Under the pieces are notes generated by a model. It saw only the letters and a program-made list of their open reading frames with translations. It was not told the DNA's origin and ran no database searches. Made by a program: the position numbers and the translations under genes. From Ramicandelaber brevisporus (lineage: Eukaryota; Kickxellomycota; Ramicandelaberales; Ramicandelaberaceae), in assembly GCA_025201865.1 (NCBI GenBank), contig MU602786.1, positions 1 through 46,140 of the forward strand: DNA of 46,140 bases, written 5' to 3'. Numbering within the stretch: position 1 is the stretch's first letter; every line of letters begins with the position of its first letter. Shown here piece after piece: positions 36,950-44,970 of the stretch.

Positions 36950-39589
36950 CTACTGCTGTAACTGGTGTCGCTGCTGCTGCTTAGCCTTACCCGTAATATA
37001 GTCAGCAATGTCATCGTGGCCATTGTTTCTAGCAACATCGGCAGCAGTTGACGACCCGCCAAAGAGGCCACGACCCATATCAGCACCAGCATGCGCCAGC
37101 AGTCTCACCAGATTGCGATCACCTTCAGAAGCAGCCTTGTGCAAGAGATAGGTTACATCGTCCATCTCCTCCTCGTTAAAGTGCGCACCAGCTTGGATGA
37201 GAACCTCCATGACTCTCGAGCGCTTCTCACGAACAGCATCAAACAGTGGGGTGTGGCCATATCTATCACGGAGATGCAGACCTGCACCGCACCGAAGCAA
37301 TTCCTCAACACTGGCCAAGTGACCATCGCTGGCAGCAATATGTAGCGGAGTGCGTCCATCACAGTCGGCGCAGTTGGATGGAAGTTCGGCACCGGCCAGA
37401 CTCTGGATGAGACGGATGCCGTAAACATCGTTACTGCCAGCGACGGCGCACATCAAGATTGGATACAGGCTCTTACGCAGCGACCGGCGCTCTTCAGAAG
37501 AGACCGACTCCATCCAGGCTAGCAGCCGGTTGTGAACCTCAGTGCCGCGGCGATCATTCATTCCAGATCCGTTTCCACCACCAACACCACCACCACCAAC
37601 AGCAGCAGCAGCACCAGTGGTGGCAGGTCCAAGGTCAGTGGCAAGTGCGGAATGAGTAGCCGCATCAGATGCAGATGGCTGAGTCAATACAATATACGCC
37701 AGATACTGCAGCATTGTGCGAGCCTGGCCAACACCACTAATCATGAGCTGATCAAGCGCAAACCGCGACATGTTTGACGCAGGAGCAGTCAGCTCGCCAC
37801 GAATGTTTGCATTGAGCAAATCACGGCATTCGGCAGGCGACAATCCGCATCCCAGCAAGTAGCTCAGCTTTGCCAATGCACACTCAGATGTCATGTCGCG
37901 ACCAGGCACAACTCCAACTCGTGCCAGCGCCTTGCCAGTTGCGTACGCATCAGAGACGGTGCCTTTACTGCATTGAGTGACATTGACAACTACAACACCC
38001 CGTGCACGTGCGTCATCAAGGGCTTGCAGGAAATCGGGACGAGTATTCGGAGCATTTCCAGCGCCATATGTCTCCAGCACGACACCACGAATCGGCGGCG
38101 ACATGAATGCACGAATGGCTTCAGCTGTAATGCCAGGGAACAGTCTCAAAATGGCCACATTTGGATCCATCTGCTTCTGCGCTCTGAACTTTGCAATCAC
38201 GCTGGGACGCCACACAATTGGCCAATTAACATTGATATTGATGCCAACAGACACAAGCGGTGGCAAGTTTGGTGAGTCAAATGCCTCGAAATCAACAGCA
38301 CTAATCTTCGATACTCTATTGCCACGATATAAACGCTGTCCAAAATACAATGATACTTCAGGGATCACAAAGTGACCGGCAATTGTCAGAGCGCCAAGCA
38401 GATTCTCTGCAGCATCATTTCTAACTTCAGAAATTGGCACCTGGGATCCAGTGATGATGACAGTTTTACCCAAGTTTTCCAGCATGAATGACAAGGCGGA
38501 AGCTGTGTATGCCATTGTGTCCGTGCCATGTAAAATGATGAACGCATCAAATAATGAATAGAACTTTTCGATGTCGGTTGCAATTTTGACCCAGTCAGCC
38601 ATTGTCATGTTAACAGAGTCGAGCAGCGGATCATACTCTAGCACACAGTATTTGATGCGTTTTCCATAGAGAGAGGGCGGTGTAATCAGCCATTCGTCCT
38701 GAGGCGGCAATCTGCCATCGGTGCGAGCCTTGATGGTGGCAAATGTGCTAACTGATGGGGCTGAGCCATTCATTGACTCGTCTGGAGTGATTGTGCCGCC
38801 GTAGGAGAGGGTGGTGCCATTCTCGTCTTCTTCGCCAATCGAATCAGCTGACAGCTGGTTGATGGCGTGCGTCGCTGCCGCAGTAGAAATGGTCGGTGCG
38901 GTGTGCTGTCTCTGTCTGTACGATGCTGACTGGTGCACTATACCAACCGGAGTAGCCACTGCAATCGGAGGCTCGGAATTTCCAGTGGAGGCAGTAGCGG
39001 ATACGATAGGAGAGACCGGCATTGATGCAGCTTGCGGTGATACAAGTCCCGGTGTTGGCCGTGGTGTTAGCGCCATCCGCTGCAATTGACTCGTGGTCGC
39101 ATTCACTGAGCTACTCGGTGGCTGCTGTGGGTTGGCCGTCGATACTGATGACGCCTTGCGGGATGCTGCTTGCTGCTGCTGCTGTTGCTGCTGCTGATAG
39201 TGAGGGTCATTTGGGTCGGGTGAATGAAACTGTGACATTGCCTTGAGCGTCTTTGCCAAGTACTCTTTTTCAGGAGTATAGCCATTGACCCGGTGGTTCT
39301 TCATTCCAATTGTGCCGCCTGTGTAAATGATCAAAACACGAGATACGTCTGGCATCAGCATGTCATCCCGATCGGCTTTGCGCTGCAAATCGACAACGTC
39401 ATTCCCGAAGCGAGGTGTGCCTGGGCTGGAGCCATTCCGTGTGCCACTTCCACTGCTGCTGCCATTGTTGCTGCCGCCGCTGTTGCCGTAAGCGTAATCT
39501 GGGATGTCCTCCAAAGGTGGCATGCTGAGGGGGCGAGGCAAGCCCGCCGCAGTATCTCGACGGAAAGGAGGCACGCCTGGTGGATTCAT
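36950..39589 (-). CDS. ASPG: L-asparaginase (type I, cytosolic) with C-terminal ankyrin repeats
   Basis: 879 residues. Catalytic motifs: VLIIYTGGTIGMKNHRVNGY (85-104; presumed nucleophile Thr93) and ILHGTDTMAYTASALSFMLE (352-371; Thr356, Asp357), followed by VIITGSQVPISEVRNDAAEN. MSPPIRGVVLETYGAGNAP and NVTQCSKGTVSDAYATG mark the C-lobe. At least three ankyrin repeats follow (about 745-870): DGRTPLHIAASDGHLASVEELL, YGHTPLFDAVREKRSRVMEVL and LLHKAASEGDRNLVRLL. The architecture matches animal ASPG, which hydrolyses asparagine to aspartate and ammonia. Unusually, about 165 residues of Gln/Ser/Pro/Thr low complexity (130-295) interrupt the catalytic N-lobe between the first motif and the second. 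It is divergent from TRM10. Confidence 0.93.
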   Translation of the reverse strand: MNPPGVPPFRRDTAAGLPRPLSMPPLEDIPDYAYGNSGGSNNGSSSGSGTRNGSSPGTPRFGNDVVDLQRKADRDDMLMPDVSRVLIIYTGGTIGMKNHRVNGYTPEKEYLAKTLKAMSQFHSPDPNDPHYQQQQQQQQQAASRKASSVSTANPQQPPSSSVNATTSQLQRMALTPRPTPGLVSPQAASMPVSPIVSATASTGNSEPPIAVATPVGIVHQSASYRQRQHTAPTISTAAATHAINQLSADSIGEEDENGTTLSYGGTITPDESMNGSAPSVSTFATIKARTDGRLPPQDEWLITPPSLYGKRIKYCVLEYDPLLDSVNMTMADWVKIATDIEKFYSLFDAFIILHGTDTMAYTASALSFMLENLGKTVIITGSQVPISEVRNDAAENLLGALTIAGHFVIPEVSLYFGQRLYRGNRVSKISAVDFEAFDSPNLPPLVSVGININVNWPIVWRPSVIAKFRAQKQMDPNVAILRLFPGITAEAIRAFMSPPIRGVVLETYGAGNAPNTRPDFLQALDDARARGVVVVNVTQCSKGTVSDAYATGKALARVGVVPGRDMTSECALAKLSYLLGCGLSPAECRDLLNANIRGELTAPASNMSRFALDQLMISGVGQARTMLQYLAYIVLTQPSASDAATHSALATDLGPATTGAAAAVGGGGVGGGNGSGMNDRRGTEVHNRLLAWMESVSSEERRSLRKSLYPILMCAVAGSNDVYGIRLIQSLAGAELPSNCADCDGRTPLHIAASDGHLASVEELLRCGAGLHLRDRYGHTPLFDAVREKRSRVMEVLIQAGAHFNEEEMDDVTYLLHKAASEGDRNLVRLLAHAGADMGRGLFGGSSTAADVARNNGHDDIADYITGKAKQQQRHQLQQ

Positions 39590-39941
39590 ATCGAATGCTG
39601 TGTTTCGCTACTCTGGCTGTCTTGTTGTAGCAGTAGTAGTAGTAAAAAAAGAAAAGTGAGTTCCACAAGAAAAAGAATGAAAGAATGAATGAATCAAGAG
39701 GAAGTGAATACCGGGGTTGAAGTTCGGACAAGAGAGTGTGGGAACAAATAATAAAAGTGACAGCGAGTGAACATGCATACTCGTATGATGTGCTTTGCTT
39801 TTGCTTGTTCGCCGTTCGCCGTTCCGCTGGGCTTTCGTGTGGCATTTTTTTTTGCTTGCCTGTTTGCTGACTCATTCACTCGATGGTTTAAAAGGCAAAG
39901 AATAAAAGTACCAAAAATAGCACTGTTTTATTAAAACGACG
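39590..39941. promoter_or_regulatory. Divergent promoter of the asparaginase and TRM10 genes
   Basis: 352 bases between divergent ATGs. It contains GTAGTAGTA/AGAAAA repeats near the asparaginase end, GAATGAATGAAT units near 39675-39695 and a T run at about 39845-39852. No gene or RNA is recognisable. Confidence 0.5.
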
Positions 39942-41018
39942 ATGACGAACGACGAGGCAAACAAAGGCAACAACGACGGCAACAACGACAACAATAACGA
40001 CAACAGGAACACCGCGATGCCAGCTGATCAGTCGCCGGCTGTTGCCGAGATGGCCACCACGAGTAAAGTCCCAACAGCAGCAGCGACTCCAGCCGACGCC
40101 GAGACTTCACCGACAACTGCTTCAACTGAGCCGAAGCTGAGCAAAAATGCACTGAAGCGCCTCAAGAAAGATCAGAGCTGGGAGGCAAAGAAGGAGCAGC
40201 GAAAGGTGAAGCGGAAAGCCGAGAAGCAGAAGCGACAGGCCAACAAACGAGCACGCGTTGAGGCCGGTGAGTTGCCGGAAGCTGTATTTAAACCACGCTT
40301 CGCCCGCAATCCACAGCCCAGCGGCGTGACAATTATAATCGACATGTCATTCAACGATCTGATGAGCGATGTCGAGATTAAGAGTATGGCTCGACAGCTG
40401 GGACGGTGCTACTCAGTTAACAAGCGCAGTGAACGACCGGCCGAATTGGTGATTGCTTCCCTTACTGGCAAGATGAAGGACTCATTGACTCATTCATTCC
40501 CAGGACATGCTAACTGGGAGCCATCTCATGTTAGATTGGAGTCGAAGGATATGACCGAGTTGTATCCAAAGGATCGATTGGTATACCTGAGTGCAGATTC
40601 TACAACATGCATCGATACATTGAGTAAAGATGATGTCTATATAATTGGTGGATTGGTGGATAAGAATAGATACAAGAACTTGACCCTAAACAAGGCGAAG
40701 GAGCTTGGAATTAGAACGGCACAGCTTCCTATTGGACAGTATGTGGAAATGGCGTCCAGAAAAGTCATCACTGTTAATCAAGTCTACGAGATTCTAGCTG
40801 GGCATTTGGAAGGCGCAACTTGGGAGAAGGCATTCTTGGATGTTATTCCAAAGCGTAAATTTGAACAAAATGCAGATAGCATTGGCAAGAAGAGTCAACA
40901 AGGCAGTATCAATGGAAACGATGAGGAGGGCGATGATAATGATGATGAAAATGAGGACGAGGACGAAGAGGAAGGCGATGCTGATGAAGGCAAAGAAGGA
41001 GAAACTGATTCAAAGTGA
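39942..41018 (+). CDS. TRM10: tRNA (guanine-9-N1)-methyltransferase Trm10
   Basis: 358 residues. An Asn/Asp-rich start and an Ala/Thr linker lead into a Lys/Arg-rich helix (KNALKRLKKDQSWEAKKEQR), usual before the SPOUT domain. The domain (about 115-310) has VTIIIDMSFNDLMSDVEIKS, LGRCYSVNKRSERPAEL, RLVYLSADSTTCIDTLSKDD, VYIIGGLVDKNRYKNLTLNK, and RTAQLPIGQYVEMASRKVIT with VNQVYEIL. The order matches Trm10 of yeast and animals. It methylates N1 of G9 in tRNAs using S-adenosylmethionine. The C-terminus is an Asp/Glu-rich tail. An AATAAA hexamer lies at 41024-41029, 6 bases after the stop, in the 36-base gap shared with the convergent splicing-factor gene. Confidence 0.97.
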   Translation: MTNDEANKGNNDGNNDNNNDNRNTAMPADQSPAVAEMATTSKVPTAAATPADAETSPTTASTEPKLSKNALKRLKKDQSWEAKKEQRKVKRKAEKQKRQANKRARVEAGELPEAVFKPRFARNPQPSGVTIIIDMSFNDLMSDVEIKSMARQLGRCYSVNKRSERPAELVIASLTGKMKDSLTHSFPGHANWEPSHVRLESKDMTELYPKDRLVYLSADSTTCIDTLSKDDVYIIGGLVDKNRYKNLTLNKAKELGIRTAQLPIGQYVEMASRKVITVNQVYEILAGHLEGATWEKAFLDVIPKRKFEQNADSIGKKSQQGSINGNDEEGDDNDDENEDEDEEEGDADEGKEGETDSK

Positions 41019-41054
41019 TTAATAATAAAACGGCTCTTTATAATAGTTTTAAAT

Positions 41055-41718
41055 TTACAATTTTTGCTGCGTAGCTAGCCTAGTACCGTATGCATTGCCA
41101 TTTTGGCTTGGGTACAATTGGCTGTCATCCTCGGTGGCGCCTGGCGGTAAAGGAATCTGAGCAGTTACTGGATTAAACTCCAAGGGAGGCTCTGCGCTAG
41201 GCTGCCTTGTTTGTACTTGCCTTTGTGGTTGTGTCTTTTGTGAAGGTTGCTGCTGGTGTGATTGTGATGAAGGGTGAGGGTTCTTCGGTTTTGCCCATTG
41301 CACGCCAACGGTGACTCCATTTACGACGACTGTCGGCCGGCCTGTTGCCAATGATGCAATTGTGACTGCAGCCTGCTCCGCATCAAACCTTGAAACAAAG
41401 TTGACGAATGCGCATTGTACTTTTCTAGATACAATGATTGACTTGATCTCTCCGCCAAAATCTTTAAAGCTCTCATAAAGTGCTTCGTCTGTAACACTAT
41501 CCGTCAATCCAGTCACAAACAATGCAGCTACAGACTCATCAGCAGGTGGTTGTAGCAGGGCTGTTCTGGCTTGCTTGGCTTTCTCGTCAGCTTGCTGTCT
41601 CCGCTCATCTCTTTTCTCTAAAATTCGCTCGGCAACTTCATCATTCTTGCCGTAGAATCTATCTTTGAAGCTGTCACCAATTGCCTTAGGTTTTGAACCA
41701 CCTCCGTTACTACTTTGA

Positions 41719-41752
<34 letters not shown>

Positions 41753-42356
41753 AGACTGCTGGCATTTCATGGCGATAGGGACACTCTTCACCGCGATTGC
41801 ATTTACCGCGAGCATAAAATGTACACACTTTGGCCAGATTCCGCTTCTCATATGGCGACTTGCGAGCCATCCGTGCCAACTCAAGCTTCTGTTGAGACAC
41901 TGCTTTGCCCACACCAGATCCGGCCACCAGGTCCATCGACGGATTCTCTCCAGCAGTCAGCAATCCGGCATTGCCTCCCGTTGAAGGCAGTGCCAAAATG
42001 GCATTCCGCTGCTCAAAGAATGCTCGACTGCTGTCACTCTTCACATTGGCCGAGTCTGGAATGTCCAGCACTGTGTCTCGTACTTGCGTTGGCAATCCCG
42101 TCTCCATATCCAACAAGCACGTCTGGCAGACATTCTTCAACTGTGAGCAAGACTGGCAGATTTCAGTCTTCTTGAACTTGCAGCCTGGACCGGGACTCCA
42201 GCGGAAGATTGCAAACGGCCGCTCGCAGATTTTGCAGGGTCTGCCCAGTGGCTGCTTGGACATTCGAACAAACGGGTTGCTACCGAGACATGTCTCGCAA
42301 ACAATCGGCGCATCGGCGTCCTCGAAGCCCAACTTGGTTGACGATCGTGAGCTCAT
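41055..42356 (-). CDS. SLT11: Pre-mRNA splicing factor RBM22/Slt11 (Cwf5)
   Basis: 433 residues from MSSRSSTKLGFEDAD (ATG 42356); the open frame extends upstream but that part is not conserved. The N-terminal zinc region has paired cysteines (20/23, 41/44, 67/70, 77/80) in VCETCLG, CKICERPFAIFRW and CQSCSQLKNVCQTCLLD. A CCCH finger follows (178-196, CTFYARGKCNRGEECPYRH), then an Ala run, and an RRM (about 278-352: ALFVTGLTDSVTDEALYESF, CAFVNFVSRFDAEQA). Slt11/RBM22 contacts U6 snRNA and the pre-mRNA near the active site as part of the NineTeen-related complex. The Gln/Pro-rich tail is variable. It ends 36 bases from TRM10, tail to tail. Confidence 0.95.
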
Positions 42357-42617
42357 TTTTGGCAAATCTGCTTTGATAATAATTTTGTTTATTTTGTCAG
42401 AGTCGAGCGACAAACACATTAAACAACTGTTTTTAGAGAACAACAACGATGATTCCTAACAGTTAAGTGTAGGATCAAAAACACAAAACAAGTTAAAATA
42501 GAGAGTGGCTAATGTTTAAACTACGAGCTATTCAATTTAGGATTATCTGGTAGTGATATAATAAACATGTTGAATGGTGCCTGGTGAGGTTTTGGGGATG
42601 TTATTGCTAATTCCTGG

Positions 42618-44648
42618 CTAATGAATATCATCTTCATCATCACTGCTATAATCGCTCAGTACTAATTCATCTCCATCATCATCGCCACACTCGATATCAT
42701 GCTGACTCGCTGAGTTATCTGGTTTGATGTTGTCAGCGATTTTATCTAGCCGAATGATAAGAAAGTAAGTTGTTTGTGTTTTCGAATAAGGTAACTGCAA
42801 TACAAGAGCAGGAACCGTCGATAGTTGTTCACCTTTGTGTTCAATGTGCTGATGTTTTTGTTTAGACTTTTTGTTGGTAAAGCAATAATCACAGTCAGAT
42901 GTAACACACAGCCAACCTTGGATAATGTCTTGATGCTGTTGACTTACATCGCGAATTGCTAATGCGAGATGTGGGTTGCTGGTGTGCTGATTGATATTGG
43001 GATCGGTTCTATTAATCCTGGCACTTTCCGGTAGAATCGCACTATCAATCGACTTCATATCAAATCCATGCTTTTGTTGCAAATGAATAAGCAGACACTC
43101 TGGTATCAATCGACATTCATGACAAATGAACAACCCAGTCGTAGTATGATAACCACATCTAGTACCATTAACGTAAACACCATCCACCTTTAAATAACGA
43201 ATGTTAAGTTGTCTCCTCTTGATAATTTGTTGCTCCTTTTGTAGATTGTCGTCGTCTTCACTATTAGCACGGTTTTGTTTCAGCGATGTGATATGTGCCT
43301 TTAGAATATGTTTATGGGTACCATGAACTGTTTTGTATGTTGAATCACAATCAATAACTGGACATGGCCATCGATCATCTGAAGACTGCCTGGTAAGAGT
43401 AAAAGTTGTACCACGTACAGTAATCACAACTTCCAGTTTGTGTTCGTGCCGATGCGCGCTAAGCAGTTTAGCTGAGTTGAAGATTCGCTCACAATTAGGA
43501 TACTCACACTTCCATTGTTGCTTGTGATTGGATGCTTTCGTAGTCTCGTTATGGTCTATATCATCTCCGTTCTCACCTTGAACATTCAATCCATTATGAC
43601 TGTAGTCGAATCTGTGCTTGATCGCTATGTTGCTACTAGCTGTGACAGCACCACTTGCTTGGTCCAGTCGAGTAATGAGAAAGCATGAGGTTTGTGTTTT
43701 TGCATAGCAAAGGCGTAGTATAAGTGCAGGAACTATGGTAAACTGCTCATTTTGATGCATGGCTTTCTTGTGATAATCTTTATTAGAATCTATGTGGCCA
43801 CAATATCCGCAATCGGATGTAACACACAGCCAACCCAGAACAATATTTTGATGGTGTTGATGATATGGTTGTTTAACTGCTGATGCGAGATATGAGTTGC
43901 CAGCATGTTGATTTCCATTGGGATCGGCACTTGCATTCACTGCACTCTCTGGAAGAGCAGCTTTATCAATCGTCATCTCATCATATCCATGCTTCTGTTG
44001 TAAGTGCGTAAGTAGACATTCCGGTACTAATCTACAGTCGTAACAAAGGAACACTCCAATTGTAGTATGATACCCACAGCAAATATCATTCACATAAAAG
44101 TCATCTACATCAAGGAAATAGCATTTGAGTCGAGTCTTCTTTTCTGGAGGCTGCTGCTGTCTCATAGCATTACCATGGATTCTCCGTATATGAACACGTA
44201 TACTATCGACTGTTTTCCATGTTGATGTACACCCCGGAATAGGGCATGGCCATCGATCATTTAGCGACTGCCGTGTCAGAATGAACGTATTTCCATACCT
44301 CTTAAACTCGGTTTGGAGTCTGTGATCATGTCGGTGCATACTCAGGTGGCCGGAATGATTGAAACTACGACTGCATCCAGGGTGTTTGCAGTTCCATTGT
44401 CGCCGCTTTTTTGGAGTTATTGTGAACTCGTCGGTGTCTTCACTGTCATCGTCACTGTCTGATTTGATGTAGCTGTCAGTACCCGAGTCAGACTCGACTT
44501 TGGTGTCAATGTCTGAAGTGTGCTGCTCGAGTTTGATATCACCTGTTGAGAGACTCGGCTCGAGCTTGACTTTCGCGTCGACTGTTGCTACTGTTGTTGT
44601 TGCTGTTGTTGTTGCTGTAGGCTCTGTCTTGATCTTCACGGCCGACAT
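42618..44648 (-). CDS. Zinc-finger protein made of two tandem copies of a four-finger module
   Basis: 676 residues. Module A (about 85-330) and module B (about 379-636) are clear duplicates. Each has two C2H2 fingers (WNCKHPGCSRSF / WKCEYPNCERIF, then RWPCPIPGC / RWPCPVIDC). The third unit is CGYHTTxGxFxC then CRLxPECLLxHLQQKHG. The fourth is GWLCVTSDCxYC with a later His pair. A non-zinc segment ends each module (VPALxLxLxYxKTQTxxFLIxRLD). Units three and four resemble the paired CxxC...H...H layout of fungal OrsD-like (DUF3505) regions, but that link is tentative. The N-terminus carries three psi-K-x-E motifs (near residues 7, 28 and 39) and acidic patches; the C-terminus is acidic. It is likely nuclear and nucleic-acid binding. 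I recognise no named orthologue. Confidence 0.8.
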   Translation of the reverse strand: MSAVKIKTEPTATTTATTTVATVDAKVKLEPSLSTGDIKLEQHTSDIDTKVESDSGTDSYIKSDSDDDSEDTDEFTITPKKRRQWNCKHPGCSRSFNHSGHLSMHRHDHRLQTEFKRYGNTFILTRQSLNDRWPCPIPGCTSTWKTVDSIRVHIRRIHGNAMRQQQPPEKKTRLKCYFLDVDDFYVNDICCGYHTTIGVFLCYDCRLVPECLLTHLQQKHGYDEMTIDKAALPESAVNASADPNGNQHAGNSYLASAVKQPYHQHHQNIVLGWLCVTSDCGYCGHIDSNKDYHKKAMHQNEQFTIVPALILRLCYAKTQTSCFLITRLDQASGAVTASSNIAIKHRFDYSHNGLNVQGENGDDIDHNETTKASNHKQQWKCEYPNCERIFNSAKLLSAHRHEHKLEVVITVRGTTFTLTRQSSDDRWPCPVIDCDSTYKTVHGTHKHILKAHITSLKQNRANSEDDDNLQKEQQIIKRRQLNIRYLKVDGVYVNGTRCGYHTTTGLFICHECRLIPECLLIHLQQKHGFDMKSIDSAILPESARINRTDPNINQHTSNPHLALAIRDVSQQHQDIIQGWLCVTSDCDYCFTNKKSKQKHQHIEHKGEQLSTVPALVLQLPYSKTQTTYFLIIRLDKIADNIKPDNSASQHDIECGDDDGDELVLSDYSSDDEDDIH

Positions 44649-44970
44649 GGCTGGCTGACTGGCTGGGTAGATCAGCTGTTCTGTTCTGTTCTGTTCTGCT
44701 GCAGTTGTTGGTAGTTGTAGTCAATCTTCAGTCGAGTAGTTGAGATCAGAGAGGAGCAAGCAAGTCACCTCCTTTCGTGAGAACAAACAAAACAAACGCG
44801 AATAAAGCCGACAAATTAACTCCAACCATCTAAACTGTATCGCAGCAACACCTTCAATTAATCACCACTTTCACATCCTCCGTGCTTTACTTTGTTTAAT
44901 CTTTTTAATCAGTTGTTAGGTATCAGACATTGTATAAGAAGGTATAAATCACAAAAGTTCATTTAAATGT
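44649..44970. promoter_or_regulatory. Upstream region of the zinc-finger gene and Rna14 3' flank
   Basis: 322 bases. A TTCTG pentamer run (about 44678-44700) and CTGGCTGACTGGCTGG lie just upstream of the zinc-finger ATG. The remainder is AT-rich towards the Rna14 stop and should contain its 3' UTR. No gene is visible. Confidence 0.5.
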
